In this document: positions 1 to 9,200 of the stretch, in pieces
Layout of the letters: each line of letters opens with the position of its first letter
Numbering within the stretch: position 1 is the stretch's first letter
Source of the DNA: Pisolithus tinctorius
Lineage: Eukaryota; Basidiomycota; Agaricomycetes; Boletales; Pisolithaceae
DNA length: 64,000 nucleotides
Direction of reading: 5' to 3'
Assembly (NCBI GenBank): GCA_024663395.1
Contig: JANFAH010000001.1
Location: forward strand, 5,208,001 to 5,272,000
Notes under the pieces: generated by a model
Told to the model about the DNA's origin: nothing
The model's database searches: none
What the model saw: the letters and a program-made list of their open reading frames with translations, nothing else
Translations under genes and position numbers: made by a program

Positions 1-2747
1 GACGCGAGCGCGGTACTATTTTCCGCGCGCAACATGCGCCATTCGGGATATGAGGTGAGCGCGCAACGAGCCTGTACTATGTAGCGGTAGCCGCCGGCTT
101 TGGGCATCAGCATCGTGTCAATGTGAGCTTTATGAAACAGGCCCCCTATCATGGGCACAGTGGGGGGAATATGAAGCTTCTGCATCTGGCGGATCTGGCA
201 TTCATGACAAGTGCGGACATACCACTTCACATCCTCGACAAGAAGAGGCCACCAGAAGCGAAGGAGAAGGCGCGTGCGGACCGTGAAGACTCCCTTGTGT
301 CCGAGGTCGTCATGTGCTTCTTTGATGAGACGATACCGCTTGGATTCGTCGACGACTAGCTGGTGCCGTCCGTGCGGTTCTCTACGCCATAGATTTCCAT
401 CTAGGAGGAAGAAGCGGCTAGCCGAGTTGAAGAAAGATGAGTACTGCGCATCAGTAAGGTCAGGAGGTCGCTCGCGGGTCGCGAGGAATGCGCGGATCAT
501 TTCTATCTTTGCTTCGCGTGCCCGAGCTTTCGCGGACCGCGGAATGGCAGGGTCGTCTGGGGTATCGGAAGGGTTATTAGCATCAGCAGTCGCAGAGAAT
601 GCGAGATAGAAGGATGTAGGCGGCGGGAGGCTCGCCCGATGGTAAGCGGGTGGCGGTAGGGAATGCTGGTCTTGACTGGAAAGTGATATAGGAGGCGGGC
701 GGTCATTGACAACCTGTGTAGAGAAAGAGTAAAAACGGTCCAGCCAATCCTCATGGTCGTCATCCTCGGGCGGGTCGAGCTCCGACCGCGGACGGCGGGA
801 TAAGCCGTCAGGGCCGGCATGCTTGTCCGCGGGAACGTGGACGAGTTTAAACGAGAAGAGGAGGACGCCAGCGATCCAACGATTGATCGTCGCGTTAGGC
901 TGGAGATCTGGGTTATTTATCATGCCCTTAATATACTTCGCATCTACCTCCACAGTGAAGTTAGTGAGACCGAAGATGTATACGCGTACCGCGCGCAACG
1001 CGCGGAAGAGACCGTACAACTCAAGCTTAGCCTGGGAGTAGCGGCTTTCCACTTCATTGAGGGTGATGGATCCGAAGCGACTTGGGTACCGTCTGCCATC
1101 TTCGCCAAGCTGGTAGAGGATGTAGCCAACTGCGATGACCGATGTGTCGACTGCCAGAACTACTTCGCGACCGCACTCGTAGTCGATTCTTCGGAGTGCG
1201 GGGGACTTTACAATTTCATCCTTGAGTCGTTGCATGGCAGCGCGTTGCGGCTCTTCCCATGTGAATGGTACGTCTTTCCGCGTGAGCGCGACTAGCGGCC
1301 GCGCGATCTTGGCGAAGTCTTTGATGAAGATGCGTAGCACACCGCAGACACCGAGGAAACCGCGAACCTGTGTCAGGTTGCGGCACTCGGGCCAGTCGCG
1401 GATCTTCTGCACTTTGCTTTCTTCAGGAATGCGACCTTCAAAGGTGCACTTGTGGCCAACGATCACAGCGGACGGAGCGGCTAGCACGAACTTCTTTGCC
1501 GAGACGGTGGCTCCGACGTTCTGCAAACGCTGAAGGATACGGTTAACGACTATACAGTGATTCCAGATAAATTTCCGAATCCCAGGATTCTCCGGGATAG
1601 TCTCATAGGAGCCGTCTGCGCGCTGATAGCGGGTGGTCTCGGATTTCACGGGGACGTCATCTATGAAGGGTAGGGTATGATGCGGGATCTCATCCTGGAG
1701 AACAAATGCAGTATCTCCCTGGTATACCTGTACCGCATTCGCATGACCTTGCGGCAGAGTAGTAAGCCGATGTGGTCCGAGGGGGGTACCGAAGGTGGTG
1801 AGGTCGCGGGAATCGACGTGGAGTGCGCGCTGGTCATACCCGGAGTAGAGGTCCATCATCGCATACACCGCATATCCAGCAAAGGATTCTGCGAGATGTT
1901 CTACGAAGGGCGGAACGGACGCATCGCGGATGGTCACTGCATTCAGGGGCTGTAAGTCATGCACAAGGCGAAGAGACTTTCCGTCTTTCTTTACTACGCA
2001 GAACCAGCGGGAGCGGTAAGCCGCTGTAGAAGGTTCATACATGCCGGACTTGATGCGATCTTTAATCATGTCTATGACTTGGGCATGGATCGCGTTCGGG
2101 ATAGGGATGTTGCGTTGGACCCAAGGCGTGTGCGGAATCGTAGGGATCTTTACTGGCGGAAAATAGCGTTCGTCTAGGTGTCCGCGCTCTGTAATGTCCC
2201 AAGCGAATGCGAGCTCATGGACCGAAACGAGCCAAGTTACGAGTTTAAGTTCTTCTGGCCAAAGCCAATCTGCAGGGTCGAGGTCAAGTTCCGCGGCCCG
2301 TTCGGCAGTGAAGCGGACGCCCGGAGCGAAGTCTGGTGGATGGGTTGGAAGTGGTTGGAGACCAGCGAGCGGGTCGTCAGGCAGGCTGCGCACGATGCGG
2401 TATTCTTCCGCCATCGGGGCAGGTACCGTCCGAACCTTCTTGGCAACCGGCTTGTAAACGAGGGTGCGAACCGCGGGATCTAGTTGATAAACGCTGCCGA
2501 ATGCGGCTATAGCAGAGGGGTTTAGTATTGTCTGAGTGGAAGAGAGGAAAGTGAAAGCAGGCGAGGGTATTCCGGCGGGTATGTTCCGCGGTACGGGTGC
2601 CGCGGGCGAAGAGAAGTTCGTCGAAGTAAAGGCTAACGATGAGACTGTAGGACTGAGGAACGGATAACAGCGGCTAAATAGGAAACAGGACGTTTTAGTA
2701 GGCTCTCCCCGACCGTTTGGTGGATCATCGATATTCAAAAACCCCAT
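1..2747 (-). CDS. Pol polyprotein of gypsy copy 1 (reverse transcriptase, RNase H, start of integrase), partial
   Basis: This frame copies element RNA into DNA and integrates it. It starts in -1 register to Gag; an ATG at 2747 overlaps the Gag stop. Visible domains are an RT palm with a VVKKDGKSLRLVHDLQPLN block, a fingers/palm motif MMDLYSGYDQ, a catalytic FIDD box in place of the usual YxDD, and then an RNase H segment (AVDTSVIAVGYIL, and later HVPADKHAGPDGLSR). The integrase zinc-binding HHCC region begins near 317 and runs out of the window. I read no in-frame stop from 2747 to the left edge. Where copy 2 has a TGA (26991..26993), this copy has CGA (1191..1193). No chromodomain region can be judged here because the 3' end is absent. 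Confidence 0.85.
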   Translation of the reverse strand, partial: MGFLNIDDPPNGRGEPTKTSCFLFSRCYPFLSPTVSSLAFTSTNFSSPAAPVPRNIPAGIPSPAFTFLSSTQTILNPSAIAAFGSVYQLDPAVRTLVYKPVAKKVRTVPAPMAEEYRIVRSLPDDPLAGLQPLPTHPPDFAPGVRFTAERAAELDLDPADWLWPEELKLVTWLVSVHELAFAWDITERGHLDERYFPPVKIPTIPHTPWVQRNIPIPNAIHAQVIDMIKDRIKSGMYEPSTAAYRSRWFCVVKKDGKSLRLVHDLQPLNAVTIRDASVPPFVEHLAESFAGYAVYAMMDLYSGYDQRALHVDSRDLTTFGTPLGPHRLTTLPQGHANAVQVYQGDTAFVLQDEIPHHTLPFIDDVPVKSETTRYQRADGSYETIPENPGIRKFIWNHCIVVNRILQRLQNVGATVSAKKFVLAAPSAVIVGHKCTFEGRIPEESKVQKIRDWPECRNLTQVRGFLGVCGVLRIFIKDFAKIARPLVALTRKDVPFTWEEPQRAAMQRLKDEIVKSPALRRIDYECGREVVLAVDTSVIAVGYILYQLGEDGRRYPSRFGSITLNEVESRYSQAKLELYGLFRALRAVRVYIFGLTNFTVEVDAKYIKGMINNPDLQPNATINRWIAGVLLFSFKLVHVPADKHAGPDGLSRRPRSELDPPEDDDHEDWLDRFYSFSTQVVNDRPPPISLSSQDQHSLPPPAYHRASLPPPTSFYLAFSATADANNPSDTPDDPAIPRSAKARAREAKIEMIRAFLATRERPPDLTDAQYSSFFNSASRFFLLDGNLWRREPHGRHQLVVDESKRYRLIKEAHDDLGHKGVFTVRTRLLLRFWWPLLVEDVKWYVRTCHECQIRQMQKLHIPPTVPMIGGLFHKAHIDTMLMPKAGGYRYIVQARCALTSYPEWRMLRAENSTALA

Positions 2748-4996
2748 TCGACTATACTTTGGTGGCTATGGCAGTGCTTGCCGCACTTGCAGCGCGGACA
2801 GCCCTCGCGCCACGGGCGCGTGGGCAAAGTGTACTCGCGGCCGTCGTTCGGGTCTCGGAGAGTGATCCGCTGTCCGCCGTCGGGATAGTCGTTTGTTACC
2901 GCACTCATAAGGCAAATGAACGGACGTCCGAGGAGCATGTCGAAGTTGGCATGCTCAATTACTTGAACCTGGAGCATGACTGGCCCAGCGCCGAAGTCGA
3001 GTTTCAGGTTCTCTAGTACGCCTACAGTAGTGTCTTTAGACATGTTAGCAGACGTCATAGTCATGAGATGATCGCAGCGCAATGGAAGCCCGATCTTTTC
3101 CCAAACGCGCCTGGGCATGGCGACGATTTCCGAACCGGAATCTAGTACGCAGTTGATGGTGACGTCGGTCCCAGGGACCTTGGCTTCGAGGCAGCGGAGC
3201 GGCAGAGTGTGGTGAGCTACGATGGAGCCGTCGTCACCGCGGATAACGCGGTCTCCGTATTCGCGCGCGGTTCTTTGAGGATCGCGGCCGGTCAGTTCAT
3301 TTACTTGTACTCCTTCTTCATCGTCGCTACGAACTACCTCAATCTCGTTTGTGGTGACGCGTTTCGCCATGGTGATGTCTCTGAACTGTTTGCGAAACTC
3401 TGGGGCAACTGCAAATAATTCTTTGACTGGCATGGCAACGCTGGTTTCGAGTACCCGCTCCACGATACGCTTGGGGGCGGCTTCGTCTTCGAGAGGGAAC
3501 GAGTAACGGTACTGGTTTTGATTGCGAGCTGCTGGGTACGGTGTCTGTGACGGAACAACTGCCGCGGGAACGGGGTCCTTGCGCGCGGGCGTTGGAGCCG
3601 GATTAGTCGGAGGAACATATGGTTTCGTAGCGGTAGATGTTGGTGCAGGTGTGGAGGGCTCGGATGCCTTGCGAGCGGCACGCGAACTTTGAACACCAGG
3701 GGAAATGATTTCCTCTTCAACAGTGGCTGCGCGCGGGTCGACTCGTGGGGGGTTGGCAGGACGTGCCGCGGGTCGAGCTGAGATCTCAACTCCGTCGAAG
3801 CGGGCTTTCTTTCCGCGGGGAATGACTGCTCCCTTGTTACCTTTATCCGCTTGGTAGGTAGCCCAAGCTTGAGCGACATATGCTTGGAAGTCAGGGTCAG
3901 CTAAGTCTGCGACAGGTTCATCGGCATCTTGGACGGTGTTTAAGAAGGCAGAAGGCTGGATCTCCAACTGCACGTCAATTTCGGGATGAGCAACGCAGAA
4001 GAGGTTGGCGGTGCCTTGCGCGGCCGCGTTGCGCGGAGCGGCAGGAGTCGCAGCACGCGCGCTGGCCTGGTCTCTGTCAGCCATGACGCGGTCAACAGCC
4101 TCTCTCAGTGAGTTACATTCAGGGAAACGTGGAATTCGGCTCCCGTCCGCCAGATAGAGACGGTTGTCTGTACCTCTCGTGATCTTACCGGCACGGATAT
4201 AAACTTCAACGAGCGCGCACATCCTTGTCCAGTGGTTGGGGTCTGCACAGAAACCGCAGCCGGGTCTGCGTTGCTGCGGCGGAGGCTGCGTCTGGAAGTT
4301 GTATTCCTGTTTAACAACAGTACCAGCAGGTGGCACTTGCGGCATGTAAGCCGACGAGGGAGGTGCAGCTGGCGAGGCCGCGGTACCCATCGTCGGTACC
4401 GCGCTACGAAGAGCGGATCCTGTCAGAAGGAACTTGGCGGCTTTGACGACTTCTGCGAGTGGGTATGGATCGTCAGGGTGGAGGTCGGTGCGGACTATAG
4501 AGAGTCGATGACGAATACGATCTGCGATGGCCCTCGGGAAGCCATTCAGGAACATGGAATCCCGTTCCGTCTCTGCAAGCTTTTTAGTTTTAATGAGCAG
4601 GGCAGAAATCTTAGCGAATTTCCGCTGGTATTCTCCGAGGTCATCCTGGTTCCGCATAGGCTTGGACTGATATTCTTCGACGAGGTACTGCAAGTCTGCA
4701 CGGCAGTAGCGGTCGTCACCCTCGCAGCCAGGGTACAAACCCTTAACAGCTACAACGAAGGCATCCCAGTCGTCGGCCGCGGGAGCGGCTTCCGGAAGCG
4801 TTTGCCAGACCTCGGCTTCTTCGAGGTCAGCGTAGCGGATTGCGGCTTTGATCTTGCCACGGTCATCAAGAGCAGCGAGAGTACCGAGGAAGTCGATGTC
4901 TTCGAGGTAGCGCGGAAGCTGCGCGGGAGAATCTCCGCTAAATTTAGGTGAGTTTTGTGTACCGCGGAGCGGCATCTGAAACTGAGGATTAGCCAT
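2735..4996 (-). CDS. Gag-protease polyprotein of gypsy copy 1
   Basis: This is the structural Gag protein fused in frame to an aspartic protease. A zinc knuckle CGFCADPNHWTRMC (C-x2-C-x4-H-x4-C) sits in the middle. A long Pro/Ala-rich linker follows. The C-terminal third carries the retropepsin active site LDSGSEIVAMPRR. The first ATG is at 4996 (753 residues), but the frame stays open upstream to the LTR boundary near 5597 without an ATG, and the matching frame in copy 2 is also open further upstream. The true start is therefore uncertain; a non-ATG or LTR-encoded start is possible. The protease lies in the Gag frame, not in Pol. Confidence 0.85.
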   Translation of the reverse strand: MANPQFQMPLRGTQNSPKFSGDSPAQLPRYLEDIDFLGTLAALDDRGKIKAAIRYADLEEAEVWQTLPEAAPAADDWDAFVVAVKGLYPGCEGDDRYCRADLQYLVEEYQSKPMRNQDDLGEYQRKFAKISALLIKTKKLAETERDSMFLNGFPRAIADRIRHRLSIVRTDLHPDDPYPLAEVVKAAKFLLTGSALRSAVPTMGTAASPAAPPSSAYMPQVPPAGTVVKQEYNFQTQPPPQQRRPGCGFCADPNHWTRMCALVEVYIRAGKITRGTDNRLYLADGSRIPRFPECNSLREAVDRVMADRDQASARAATPAAPRNAAAQGTANLFCVAHPEIDVQLEIQPSAFLNTVQDADEPVADLADPDFQAYVAQAWATYQADKGNKGAVIPRGKKARFDGVEISARPAARPANPPRVDPRAATVEEEIISPGVQSSRAARKASEPSTPAPTSTATKPYVPPTNPAPTPARKDPVPAAVVPSQTPYPAARNQNQYRYSFPLEDEAAPKRIVERVLETSVAMPVKELFAVAPEFRKQFRDITMAKRVTTNEIEVVRSDDEEGVQVNELTGRDPQRTAREYGDRVIRGDDGSIVAHHTLPLRCLEAKVPGTDVTINCVLDSGSEIVAMPRRVWEKIGLPLRCDHLMTMTSANMSKDTTVGVLENLKLDFGAGPVMLQVQVIEHANFDMLLGRPFICLMSAVTNDYPDGGQRITLRDPNDGREYTLPTRPWREGCPRCKCGKHCHSHQSIVEWGF
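2738..2744 (-). other. Putative -1 ribosomal frameshift heptamer G GGT TTT at the Gag-Pol junction
   Basis: In the Gag frame the last codons are TGG GGT TTT TGA, which gives an X XXY YYZ slippery heptamer immediately before the stop at 2735..2737. A -1 slip continues into the Pol frame (TTG AAT ATC). The Pol ATG at 2745..2747 also overlaps the stop, so termination-reinitiation is an alternative. The same heptamer is kept in copy 2 at 28538..28544. Confidence 0.6.
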
Positions 4997-5597
4997 TGGT
5001 GGGTTAACCTGTGGTGGCGGTGCCGGATTGGTAACGGGTGGAACGGGTATTGGTTGCGGGTGCGAAGCGGTTGGTATAGTGCGCGAGCGAGCGGGCGGAA
5101 GTGTTGGCGGGTTACTAATTGGCTGATGGGTGGTCTGCGACCGAGTGAGTGGTCGCGGCAGTGTGGCGGATGGAGCTGGGAGTCTGGGTATAGATTCGGA
5201 GGCGTCAAAGAGACGGGAAAAAGAGGGCGTCGGTGATGATGAATCAGATGATGTGACGGGTGTTAAAGGTGATGGCGGGGTTTCGGGCCTTCGGGGAGTC
5301 GAGTGGATAAAGCCACCGGGAAAATCAGGGGCAGTGAGATCTAGGTGATCCGACGCGACGGATATCTGATCTGCCGAGATATCAGGAGGGGTGATCGCGG
5401 GTAGTACCCACGGAATGTCAGCGGGTAATTGCGCGTGATCCGGTGTTACGGGTGAAACAGGGCGGAAAATGTCGGAGTCTTCTGACAGGTTGAGATTGCG
5501 AAAGTGCAGGCGTAAATTTTCTAGTTCGGTGCGTTCGGCGGTGCGCCTGAGCGACCTTCTGGAAGCGACAGCAGAATCCCTTGCGGTGGGCTCCAGT

Positions 5598-6250
5598 TGT
5601 AGGAAAAGTCCAAGTAGCCGTATAACACGAGCTAAATGGCTTAGATAACAACAATAAAAAATGAAGGGAACGAATTGTTCGTCCCAAGGGATCCTGGACT
5701 GTCGGGACTAGAAGGAGAGACCCAGCGCTTCGTAGCGGTAGTGTTTCGTGACGTGCGCGGCGTGGTCCGCGGAATAGTACTGGCGATGCGAGCGGTGCGA
5801 GCGGTATACGTGGTTCGTGCGCGGCGGAATGCGAGATGTGCGGTGTAGACAAAGTGGAACAGAAACTCGTGGTGACCTCCGAGTGCCAAAAGGTATCATT
5901 CTGTACCTAAGTACAGGGTTTTATAGTCCGGACAAACCCAGAACCTAAGTAAGACAGGGTACAGTAAAGGAAAACCGCGCGACAGCGCGTACACAGAAGA
6001 CAGGCCAAACTGAGGCCGAGGGTATACTACAAGCACTAAAGGAATAGAGACCGTGATAAGAGAAGGAGTCCGAGGAAAAACAACAACCGGAGCACAGCGG
6101 CCGTGGGTATAGCATTGTGCGAGAGGGAGCGAGGGCGCGGGAAGGTAGCGTGCGAACAATGGTGAACGCGAGAGGGGAGCGGACGTAACAGTAGTCACGG
6201 AACGGTTAATGATAGGGGCTTACGCGTCCAGGGAATGCGAATTCCTCACA
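5598..6250 (-). repeat. 5' LTR of gypsy copy 1 (653 bp)
   Basis: On the plus strand it runs from TGTAGGAAAAGTCC to GGGAATGCGAATTCCTCACA; the sense strand starts TGTGAGGAATTC. The same sequence bounds copy 2 at 13865..15049 and 31398..33922, both interrupted. The internal sequence just inside the LTR reads TGGAGCCCACC on the sense strand and is a candidate primer-binding site, though I could not match it to a specific tRNA. Confidence 0.85.
5918..5926 (-). promoter_or_regulatory. TATA-like box in the gypsy LTR
   Basis: The sense strand reads CTATAAAAC in the middle of the LTR, in a position suited to starting the genomic RNA. The box is kept in the other LTR copies, for example GCTTTTATAG on the plus strand near 33588. 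Confidence 0.45.
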
Positions 6251-9200
6251 CCGCCATCTTCCTGCAGGTGCGGAGTCCACTGCGGCAGTAATTCCATAAC
6301 GTGCGAGCAGGTATCGGACATCTGCGCCTCTGGAACATGAGACAGGGCATTGTGGAAGGTTTCTTCTGTCCATCCCCCCATATGTTGCAGCATGTACGAC
6401 GTGGGAAATGGGAGCCGATAACAATTTTGCGTGACTGCTATCGGGATGAGACAGTCCAGGGTACTCTGAATAATAGTGAGTCAATGCCTTGCAATCTCTC
6501 TAGCACAGAACACTCACCATATCAATGCAGAGATTGTGATACCAGTGTGCTGGCCATGTGGCCACGGTCGGCAGTTGTACTAGGTGCCGAACGGCAGTAT
6601 CGATGCGGCAGCTCATGTACATGAAGATCATGTCCATGACTGACTGCCGGGCCAGGTATCAAGGTTGTGCTGCAAACCGCTGAAGGCCTATCGCAGCGAA
6701 TGGGTCATAGAAGGTGTCCAAATTAGCGATTTGATGGAGGGATCTCTCTGCTTCCTCCCGAAGGTCCATCCGTCATAGTACCACATAGGCGAAATCTGTT
6801 GCTGTCCATGCCATTGCATCCATGACTGCTGGATCAAACTGGTCATTTGGATGGAAAGGGAAATGATACCGGACGGGACGATGGGTGAGCCTAAGCTGAT
6901 GAACGGCCCAATATACTGCATGGGAGTCAAGTGAGGATAGGAACATTGTCTGGGGTGCTTACTGGCATGATCAGCTCCTGGACACATGAAACCATGCACC
7001 TCCATTTCCCGCTTCTCCTCATCGGACAGGTTGTGGCCTGTACTGTGTCGAGCAGCTGGATTAATTGCATGCTATGAAATGAAACTCACCCATCCAGGCG
7101 GAACATAGGCGTGTAAATTTCTGTTGCAGTCAGTGCCGTTCTGCACGGAATAAAACATCCAGCTGATCTTCAAGAATTGGCACCTGGGGATTGCTGATGT
7201 CTTCAGCCAGGAATCGGGTGTCTATACTATCAATGAAAATTACCAATGGGGTTGAATGGGCCAATGAACACTTACCGTCGGATGGGGGTTGCGCGGGTAG
7301 TTCCAAAGTTATGTCAGTGTCCATCGCTGTATTCGTCAGATGGCAATCCAAACATGTACAAAATCAACTTGACATACGGGTATCATTCCCATCTGGTGAT
7401 GTGACTGAATGGTGGGAGTCGGATCCTTGCAAGGAGGGGGGTGGAGGTGGGATGAGGGCATTGTCAGTCTCATCTTCATCAGACTGTGGTGGGGGGGTTT
7501 GCTCCTTGCTATCGTCGCTGGCTTTGCTAGGTTGTGGTGGTGGCACCTCCTCGGCCACGACCTCAAGATCGTTAGGAGGTGGTGGGGGTGGTGGAATGTC
7601 ATCCTCAGGAGGTGGTGGGGGGGGTGGAATGTCATCCTCAGGAGGCGGTGGGGGGGGCAGAATGTCATCCTCAGGAGGTGGCGGGGGGGGGTGGAAATGG
7701 ATCAACCATTGATGTGGAAACCTCAGAAAGCCGTGGTTGAGGTGGAAGGTGCTCCGGCATCTGGCTATGTCGACCATGGCTCGTCAACTGTCGGATGGTT
7801 CCTGCCTTTTGACCCCTCCTTGAGGGGCCTGCGGATTGCAGAGGGTCCTCCCCCCTGGCTTCGATTTGCCGAATACGAACTACGAATGATTAATGGAATT
7901 GTGGTATGAAATTGAATGAACCAAACCTCCAGGATTGAAGCGTACTCTGTGGGGAATGTTTTTGGCCATAGTGGATGGATGCTAAACAATTTCACTTGTC
8001 AGAAGCCGTTGCCGCTCTGAATATCAATGTTCCACACCCAACTGTGGGAACATCTGCCACGAGGCGGGAGTTGAGAATGTCATGTTTCCATGCCCAGTAT
8101 GAAAGATAAATGCTGGCTGCCTGGCATGTAATCCAGTAGAAATACCAACAACTACATAGCAATGGCATGGGTGCCCACAAATGCGTGTGTGAGTCAACAC
8201 GAAACGATTGGGGCCCTGCGTAACTGGGGTGGGGCATGCACCCTGACATGACCTTTGCAACCTGAACTGAATCAATGATTTCATCGCCTCTATAATAGTA
8301 TATGTACATGCAGATCCAAACTCCATCCGAGATCATTGCATCCTTGCCCTCTTTCCTGGAGAAACCCCTGGATCTGCCAATGTATGCTTCTGCGATCGCT
8401 TGGATGGGGGTGAAGGGACATCCGCATCTGGCTGGGCAGGGGCCCAACGGACCCGAGGGGATTTCCAGATGCCCTCCGTCATTCCATCTCCACCGCTCAC
8501 CACCAATTGCCTCTGTCCTGATTTGGAATCCGTACCCTTGCCATTTCGTAAAGGAATTCGATGGCCCTTACTGGCAGTTGCAGAATGAGGTTGGGCTACA
8601 TCCTGTTTAGCGTGTCCAGGGTTGATCCGTGCTTGGCCTCCTTGCTTCAAGGAAGGCTTCAGCCTTACCTCCGGTTGCTTGTTTCCATGTCCAACTGGAT
8701 TTGGAGGTGCATCCTGGGCGATTGGAAGACTTTGCAAATGATCATCACCCTGGTGCTCAGAACCATCCTTAATCTTTGCAGTGAACTCAATCAACTCAGC
8801 TAATAAATGATAAATATGATAGCCTGTCCATGCGATGGAAACAGACCTGGCCTCCGTTTGGCAAGTGTTGGTAATTCGTCTGCTGCACCTAGACCTTCCG
8901 ATCGATCGACTTCATTGGAATTGGACACTTCTTCTTCAACATACGATGTGTTGGTTTCCTTCATTGCCCTCCCCGGGAATGGAGTTTTATTGTGGACCCG
9001 GCAGGTGTCTTTCCGATGCACATCATCGGGCCGAATCGGTGCAGTTGTCTTGCACGGGAAGGGAGTCACTTCGTGACGCTGGTTGGCCTGTGGCCACCCA
9101 TCATCCAGCAGGTCATCATCATGGTCAGTTTCAACATCTGCAGCTATCTTCCTTCGGTGGAGACGTTTCAGGTGGGATGACTTTCCTCCATTACTGACGC

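Larger units (their letters stand above)
1..6250 (-). mobile_element. Ty3/gypsy LTR retrotransposon, outer family copy 1 (3' part off window)
   Basis: Read right to left, the element shows a 5' LTR (5598..6250), a Gag-protease frame (to 2735) and a Pol frame in -1 register (2747 to the left edge). The integrase 3' half and the 3' LTR lie outside the window. It aligns along its whole length with the second copy (about 17.3-18.85 kb plus 26.43-33.92 kb; position 1 matches 18217, and position 1191 matches 26991). Most differences between copies are transitions, largely at CpG. The Pol frame shows no stop before the window edge, so this copy looks less damaged than copy 2. The junction at 6250/6251 borders an exon-like reading frame of the neighbouring minus-strand gene, so the element may have inserted into that gene. 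Confidence 0.9.

Noticed and set aside
503..5348. Many plus-strand frames of 70 to 240 codons over gypsy copy 1 (for example 4232..4951)
   Set aside because: They lie opposite to Gag and Pol, recur at the same offset in copy 2, and have shadow-like composition.
5575..5597. Assigning a specific tRNA primer to the outer gypsy family
   Set aside because: Sense TGGAGCCCACC has the right place and start, but the tRNA 3' end it implies does not fit normal tRNA numbering.
5418..5852. Minus-strand frame crossing the gypsy LTR boundary as a separate gene
   Set aside because: It is an alternative register of the Gag leader and LTR; related frames recur in every LTR copy.
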